IMG/VR virus record: IMGVR_UViG_3300024261_000142
Coordinates: 1 to 25,624 of that record
Reading direction: 5' to 3' (one strand)
Source: a virus
Length of the DNA stretch: 25,624 nucleotides
A program made the position numbers and the translations under genes. Numbering within the stretch: position 1 is the first letter of the stretch; each line of letters begins with the position of its first letter. A model generated the notes under the pieces. The model saw only the letters and a program-made list of their open reading frames with translations. It was not told the DNA's origin and ran no database searches. This document shows positions 21,767 through 25,624 of the stretch, one piece after another.

Positions 21767-22591
21767 ATGGAAGACCAAGATAAACCAGATAAACCGAGGA
21801 AACCTCGCAGTCCTAGTGAATGGGCTAGAGAGGAAAAGAAATCAGAACTAATAGGAAAACCAAAACCATTAAATCAGTTAGGCGATGCTAAGTTTGACAA
21901 GGATGGAAATCTTAGCATCAAGCTTACTGTTGATGATAGTGCTTTGGTAGTTCGTGCTGATGGTACAGTGGATTTAGTGAGCCATGACTTGGAAAATGCT
22001 GACGATGGATATGTAGGTGATATAGAAGATTTAAATAAAACCTTTTCATTGGTATTAGCATTAGCATCTGCTTTGGAAAATCAAGATTTATATAATCGTA
22101 TATTTCATAATCTTAATATGACGTTGATGAGGAAGTGGGATAATATGCCCGATTCAATCAAACAACAAATCGTTGAAAAGCGAAACGTGATTGATGAAAA
22201 CCGCGATGAGAAAGAAGATGAAGCGAAGCATAATAGAGTTGAAGAGTTTCGTAAACGAATGAGTAAGTATAAGGATTCATTCCTAGACAGTGCTGAAGAA
22301 GAAAAGAGAAAGTTAAGGAAGGATATGAAAGATGAAGAAGATTTTCATAAGAAGTATGGTAGAGATTTTGGTGCCAGTGATGCTAAATGGGAAGCTATGA
22401 TGGAAGATCAGGAAAATAGTTTAGATGAATTAAATAAGATGGAAACACGACCATCAGGAAAGATGAAAAAGAAAAAGAAGCAACCTGCTTTGAATTATCT
22501 TAAAGGTATTGATTGGAGCCCGTATGATAAAACATTGAAGGCACATTGGAAACCTTGGCATGTTGATGAGCCACCACCAGAAGAGGAATGA
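21767..22591 (+). CDS. DSAL-domain protein upstream of gp62 (274 residues)
   Basis: The ATG at 21767 has an excellent AAAGGGGG site seven bases upstream; the frame is open 21 codons earlier, but that part is intergenic in character. Residues 14-24 (RSPSEWAREEK) match the RSPSDWVREEK of the AAA+ protein. Residues about 50-130 (VDDSALVVRADGTVDLVS..., ending NRIFHNLNMTLMRKW) are related to the N-terminal domain of the protein at 17741. A long charged helix (KRMSKYKDSFLDSAEEEKRK) and a Lys/Pro-rich C-terminus follow. A late promoter octamer lies upstream. Function unknown; the position next to 62 may imply a replisome or DNA link. Confidence 0.72.
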   Translation: MEDQDKPDKPRKPRSPSEWAREEKKSELIGKPKPLNQLGDAKFDKDGNLSIKLTVDDSALVVRADGTVDLVSHDLENADDGYVGDIEDLNKTFSLVLALASALENQDLYNRIFHNLNMTLMRKWDNMPDSIKQQIVEKRNVIDENRDEKEDEAKHNRVEEFRKRMSKYKDSFLDSAEEEKRKLRKDMKDEEDFHKKYGRDFGASDAKWEAMMEDQENSLDELNKMETRPSGKMKKKKKQPALNYLKGIDWSPYDKTLKAHWKPWHVDEPPPEEE

Positions 22592-22594
22592 TAA

Positions 22595-22972
22595 ATGAAT
22601 CCATTTGAGTATGCGCACGATTTGATTACTAAGGATAAATATGATTCTGATATACCTGAGAGAAAGGATTACAAGCAGTTTTTACTTAACCGCACGTTGT
22701 CCTATCACAATGACCTGATTCATTATATCAATGAACTTAACCGTTACCCTGATATAAGTGATAAGGGTCATTATGATTTTATCAATTCAGCAGTTCCGAA
22801 GAAAAAAAGATCAAAGAAGTATTGGGTCAAAGGTAAGAAGTATGAAAATATGGAAGTTGTAAAGGAATATTATAAGTACAGTACTAGTAAAAGTATTACT
22901 GCTTTGTCAGTTTTATCTGACAAAGATATTATAAATATCAAAGCTAAACTGTTTAAAGGTGGTGTTTCATAA
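22595..22972 (+). CDS. 62: Clamp loader small subunit gp62
   Basis: The non-ATPase subunit of the gp44/gp62 clamp loader. The 125-residue product is shorter than T4 gp62 (187), but its YDFINSAVPKKKRSKKYW segment (59-77) parallels T4 FNYLMAAVPRGKRYGKW, followed by VVKEYYKYSTSKSITALSVLS like the T4 helical continuation. Short gp62 versions of this kind occur in marine T4-like phages. It starts three bases after the preceding stop, with GAGGAATG as ribosome binding site. Position in 45-44-62-regA-43 supports the call. Confidence 0.78.
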   Translation: MNPFEYAHDLITKDKYDSDIPERKDYKQFLLNRTLSYHNDLIHYINELNRYPDISDKGHYDFINSAVPKKKRSKKYWVKGKKYENMEVVKEYYKYSTSKSITALSVLSDKDIINIKAKLFKGGVS

Positions 22973-22975
22973 TAT

Positions 22976-23004
22976 TATAAATAACTATATTAACGTATAG
23001 TTAT
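22976..23004 (+). promoter_or_regulatory. Late-type octamer overlapping a 9-bp dyad before regA
   Basis: TATAAATA (22976-22983) overlaps an inverted repeat with arms 22981-22989 and 22996-23004 and a 6-nt loop. It lies in the 76-base gap between 62 and regA. It could be a late promoter, or a structured leader relevant to RegA autoregulation. Confidence 0.45.
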
Positions 23005-23048
23005 AAAAATGACTATATAATGCTTATTTGAATTGAAAGGGGTATGAG

Positions 23049-23519
23049 ATGAATGTTGAAAATGTAAAATGGTCTATTGAAGATATGATTGAAGTTCGTC
23101 TGAAAGAAGACGATGATTTTTTAAAAGTTAAAGAAACCCTCACACGAATTGGTATAGCTTCACGAAGAGAAAAGAAGTTATTTCAATCTTGCCATATACT
23201 CCACAAGCAGGGAAAATATTATATTGTTCACTTTAAAGAGTTATTTGCTCTTGACGGTAAATCTACTAATATTTCAGAGAACGATTTAGAAAGAAGAAAT
23301 ACAGTTGTAAATCTTTTACACGAATGGGATTTAGTTGAGATTGTCACTCCAGAAAAAGCACAGCCAACTACTTCAATCCGACAGATGAAAATTCTACCGT
23401 TCAGTGAAAAATCTGAATGGGATTTGCAAGCTAAATATACAATTGGTAATGTTGGTATAAGAACATCCAAAGAACCTAAAGATAAATCATTTGAAATAGA
23501 TGACGATTTTGCATTATGA
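23049..23519 (+). CDS. regA: RegA translational repressor
   Basis: Binds AU-rich initiation regions of phage early mRNAs and blocks translation. From residue 13 on it tracks T4 RegA closely: DFLKVKETLTRIGIA, QSCHILHKQGKYYIVHFKE and the C-terminal WDLQAKYTIGN. It has 12 extra N-terminal residues (the GAAAGGGG site at 23035-23042 supports this start) and a C-terminal extension of about 22 residues rich in charge, giving 156 residues against 122. The order 62-regA-43 is as in T4, though two small genes lie between regA and 43 here. Its stop overlaps the next start (ATGA). Confidence 0.96.
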   Translation: MNVENVKWSIEDMIEVRLKEDDDFLKVKETLTRIGIASRREKKLFQSCHILHKQGKYYIVHFKELFALDGKSTNISENDLERRNTVVNLLHEWDLVEIVTPEKAQPTTSIRQMKILPFSEKSEWDLQAKYTIGNVGIRTSKEPKDKSFEIDDDFAL

Positions 23520-23698
23520 AGACATTGTTTTTTTTCATAGTGTTTTTACAAGTAGGTTGTGCCTCTATCGGTGAGCTTGCTGCTAATGCAGCTGCAGGTG
23601 TTATCGGTAATATGTTAGATAGACGTATAGAAAATAAAATTGATAATGATAAGGAGAAAGATAATGGATGTAAAGATTGTGAAGTTGACAAGCGGTGA
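23516..23698 (+). CDS. Small probable lipoprotein (60 residues)
   Basis: A signal-like N-terminus (MKTLFFFIVFLQVGC, C15) with a near-lipobox: G at -1 and V at -2 fit, but Q at -3 is unusual. Next comes an alanine/glycine-zipper-like segment (LAANAAAGVIGNML), then a charged tail with CKDC (51-54... near the end). Coupled to regA by ATGA, and its 3' end overlaps the next gene by 35 bases. Function unknown. Confidence 0.62.
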   Translation: MKTLFFFIVFLQVGCASIGELAANAAAGVIGNMLDRRIENKIDNDKEKDNGCKDCEVDKR

Positions 23699-23945
23699 AG
23701 AACTCATAGGAGAGTTTGATGCAGAAACAGGTGTAATAAAAAATCCAGTTGTAATGATTCCCGTGAGCAAAGAACAGATAGCATTCCAACCATGGCTACC
23801 ATATTCTGAAGATAAGGAATTCACGCTGAAAGAATCCGTAATAAATATTGTAGCTAATCCTAGCACTACTATTGTTAATGAATATAATCGTATATATGGA
23901 TCTGGCCTTGTTATGCCTACTGATACAGGGGGTTTAATCTCATAA
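23664..23945 (+). CDS. Small Sm-like (Lsm/Hfq-fold) candidate
   Basis: The ATG at 23664 has AAGGAG (23651-23656) seven bases upstream and gives 93 residues; the longer reading lacks a good site. VKIVKLTSGEELIGEF (3-18), then a strand VIKNPVVMIPV and a conserved-looking LPYSEDKEFTLKESVINIVANP segment resemble the strand order and the L-x-x-G-x-x-x-x-G of Sm1 domains. Phage proteins like this are sometimes annotated Hfq/Lsm-like. It would bind RNA, fitting its place next to regA. Assignment by pattern only. Confidence 0.6.
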   Translation: MDVKIVKLTSGEELIGEFDAETGVIKNPVVMIPVSKEQIAFQPWLPYSEDKEFTLKESVINIVANPSTTIVNEYNRIYGSGLVMPTDTGGLIS

Positions 23946-23949
23946 ATTC

Positions 23950-23982
23950 TTCCTTGTATTATGAACCCTCTTTTGATATAAT
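23950..23982 (+). promoter_or_regulatory. TTCC-TTGTAT promoter of gene 43 (near-leaderless)
   Basis: TTCC, TTGTAT (23954-23959), 17 bp, TATAAT (23977-23982). The gene 43 ATG is at 23992, nine bases after the -10 element, leaving a leader of about 0-4 bases and no ribosome binding site. Confidence 0.85.
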
Positions 23983-23991
23983 ATATATACT

Positions 23992-25624
23992 ATGAAATTC
24001 TATACTTATGTTAGCCAAGTCTTTAATAAGATTTATGTTCGTGAAATAGATAATAAAGGTGAGGAATATTCTGAGACTATAAACTTCAAGCCAACCTTAT
24101 ATGTTCCAGCACCAAAAGAAAAAGCCACATTCAAAAGCTTAGATAATAAACCATTGGGCGATGTTACGTTCGGCTCAATAAAGGAATGCAGAGAATTTGT
24201 TGACCGATACGGTAATGTAAGTAATTTTCGTATTTACGGTAATAAAAGCTATGTGTTTCAATATCTATCTAAAGAATATGCTGACGATGTTCAGTGGGAT
24301 GCTTCTAAAATATCAATTTATACCATTGATATAGAAGTTGCATCCGATGACGGTTTTCCTGATATTAGGTTAGCCAACTCAGCTATAACATCATTGACCG
24401 TTCATAACAGTATCAATGATGTTTATTATGTTTTTGGAACTGGTGAATACACGCCAAACGATCCCGAAAAAACAATTAAATATTTTCGTTCAGACAATGA
24501 AGAAGAAATGATGGAGCTCTTCTTAGGTTGGTGGAGAGATAATCCGCCTCATATTGTTACTGGCTGGAATTGTAAGTTTTTTGATATTCCCTATATTGTA
24601 AATAGGTTAAAATATCTTGAATTGGATTACAAGCTACTTTCCCCGATAAAGAAGGTTGACGATAGAAATGTAGTTATTGCTGGCAGGGATAATATGTATT
24701 ATACTATCGTTGGCGTATCTACATTAGATTATATTGAACTCTATAAAAAATATACTTATAAAGTTCGGGAATCGTATCGCTTGGATTATATTGGTCAGGT
24801 TGAGCTTGGTATGGGTAAGGTTACAGATGAGCAGATGCAAGGTTATGATTTATATAAAACTGATTATCAAAAGTTTATCGAATACAATATTAAGGACGTT
24901 GAGATTGTAAAGAAACTTGATGATAAGATGAAGCTATTGGATTTAATCATAACTATAGCTTATGAGTCTAAAATTAATTTTGAAGATGTTTTTTCTCCGG
25001 TGAAGACTTGGGAAACTATTATCTACAATTTCTTGAAAGACCAGAATATTGCTGTACCACAAAACCGCCATAGGGGTGATTCAACGGGTATTGAAGGTGG
25101 ATATGTCAAAGACCCTCATATTGGACTGCATAAGTGGGTTGTATCGTTTGACTTGAATTCGCTTTATCCTCATTTGATTCAGCAGTACAACATCAGCCCT
25201 GAAACTATATCGCATGATGAAGTGCTTAAAATAAAATATCAGGATGGAGTTAATGGCTTATTAGCGAAAAAGTTTGATACGAGTTACTTGAAAAAAATAC
25301 AAATGACCTTGACTCCGAATGGTCAGCATTTCACTACTAAGTTTCAGGGATTTCTTCCTAAGCTTATGAAGACAATGTATGATGATAGGGTGACATATAA
25401 AAAGAAGATGCTTTCTGAGGAGCAGAGGTTAGAGGATGGGAATTATAAAAATAAACAGGATGTTGTAAATAACATTTCCAAGTACAATAATGCTCAGATG
25501 GCAAAGAAGATTCTCTTGAATAGTGCTTATGGTGCGTTGGCAAACCAATATTTCTTGTATTATTCTCCAGAACAGGCCGAGGCGGTTACTATGTCGGGCC
25601 AGTTATCAATTCGATGGATTGAAA
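23992..25624 (+). CDS. 43: DNA polymerase gp43 (family B), 5' part
   Basis: The replicative polymerase with 3'-5' proofreading; 544 codons are inside the window and the rest lies beyond it. The N-terminus MKFYTYVSQVFNKIYVREID parallels T4 gp43. Exonuclease motifs are DIE (D113), GWNCKFFD (191-198) and YNIKD (298-302). Polymerase motif A is FDLNSLYP (catalytic D387) and motif B is KKILLNSAYG (505-514). Motif C (the DTD-type site) would follow after the window end. It has its own promoter and appears nearly leaderless, unlike T4, where 43 follows regA in a longer transcript with a translational operator. Confidence 0.97.
   Translation, partial: MKFYTYVSQVFNKIYVREIDNKGEEYSETINFKPTLYVPAPKEKATFKSLDNKPLGDVTFGSIKECREFVDRYGNVSNFRIYGNKSYVFQYLSKEYADDVQWDASKISIYTIDIEVASDDGFPDIRLANSAITSLTVHNSINDVYYVFGTGEYTPNDPEKTIKYFRSDNEEEMMELFLGWWRDNPPHIVTGWNCKFFDIPYIVNRLKYLELDYKLLSPIKKVDDRNVVIAGRDNMYYTIVGVSTLDYIELYKKYTYKVRESYRLDYIGQVELGMGKVTDEQMQGYDLYKTDYQKFIEYNIKDVEIVKKLDDKMKLLDLIITIAYESKINFEDVFSPVKTWETIIYNFLKDQNIAVPQNRHRGDSTGIEGGYVKDPHIGLHKWVVSFDLNSLYPHLIQQYNISPETISHDEVLKIKYQDGVNGLLAKKFDTSYLKKIQMTLTPNGQHFTTKFQGFLPKLMKTMYDDRVTYKKKMLSEEQRLEDGNYKNKQDVVNNISKYNNAQMAKKILLNSAYGALANQYFLYYSPEQAEAVTMSGQLSIRWIE

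Noticed and set aside
1-25624. tRNA genes, CRISPR arrays, insertion sequences or integrase/attachment sites
   Set aside because: Looked for by eye; no cloverleaf with a TTCGA-type arm, spaced repeats, transposase or integrase motifs were seen.

Overview
The window is a stretch of an AT-rich genome of a T4-like (Straboviridae-related, 'exo-T4') contractile-tailed phage. The evidence is a set of recognisable T4 core genes: major capsid protein 23, a gp19-like tail tube protein, UvsY and UvsW, late sigma factor gp55, gp47/gp46 nuclease, sliding clamp gp45, clamp loader gp44/gp62, translational repressor RegA and the first 544 codons of DNA polymerase gp43. Exported proteins with signal peptides, a probable outer-membrane lipoprotein and LPP20-like domains point to a Gram-negative host. 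The gene complement resembles marine T4-like phages, but host and habitat are inference.

Layout. 1-3075 is mainly structural or late: gene 23 with a strong terminator, a thermonuclease-like gene, a minus-strand 2OG-Fe(II) oxygenase, then a 33-residue membrane peptide and a tail-tube-like gene. The last two diverge from the oxygenase across a perfectly symmetric late-promoter dyad. 3119-6317 holds uvsY-uvsW, two small overlapping genes, dUTPase and gp55. 6385-10781 holds a zinc-ribbon gene, 47, 46, small exported and zinc-ribbon proteins and a full-length proline dehydrogenase, an unusual phage metabolic gene. 10845-11481 is an Hsp20 chaperone plus a small gene. 11482-15522 carries a VWA-domain protein with an N-terminal HExxH motif and a CobS/MoxR-type AAA+ ATPase, each behind a near-duplicate control region with large stem-loops. 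15522-17738 is an overlapping run of three envelope proteins, two with LPP20-like domains. 17741-25624 is the replisome cluster in T4 order 45-44-62-regA-43, interrupted by a second 2OG oxygenase, a ribbon-helix-helix protein, a phosphoribosyltransferase-like protein, two proteins sharing a 'DSAL' domain, a small probable lipoprotein and a small Sm-like protein.

Regulation can be read from the sequence. Six promoters share TTCC directly before a TTG-type -35, with exactly 17 bp to the -10. They precede uvsY, the zinc ribbon/47/46 group, the VWA gene, the AAA gene and gene 43, and one points antisense to the 2OG gene. A separate T4-late-type element TATAAATA precedes the tail-tube-like gene and others, consistent with gp55 being encoded here. 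Two of the TTCC promoters sit so close to their start codons that uvsY and gene 43 mRNAs should be leaderless or nearly so.

The strongest candidates for something new are the VWA-metalloprotease/AAA+/envelope-protein module with its twin structured control regions, the phage proline dehydrogenase, a perfect 15-bp inverted repeat inside the start of the first envelope gene, and a short RSPS(D/E)W motif shared by the AAA+ protein and a DSAL-domain protein.
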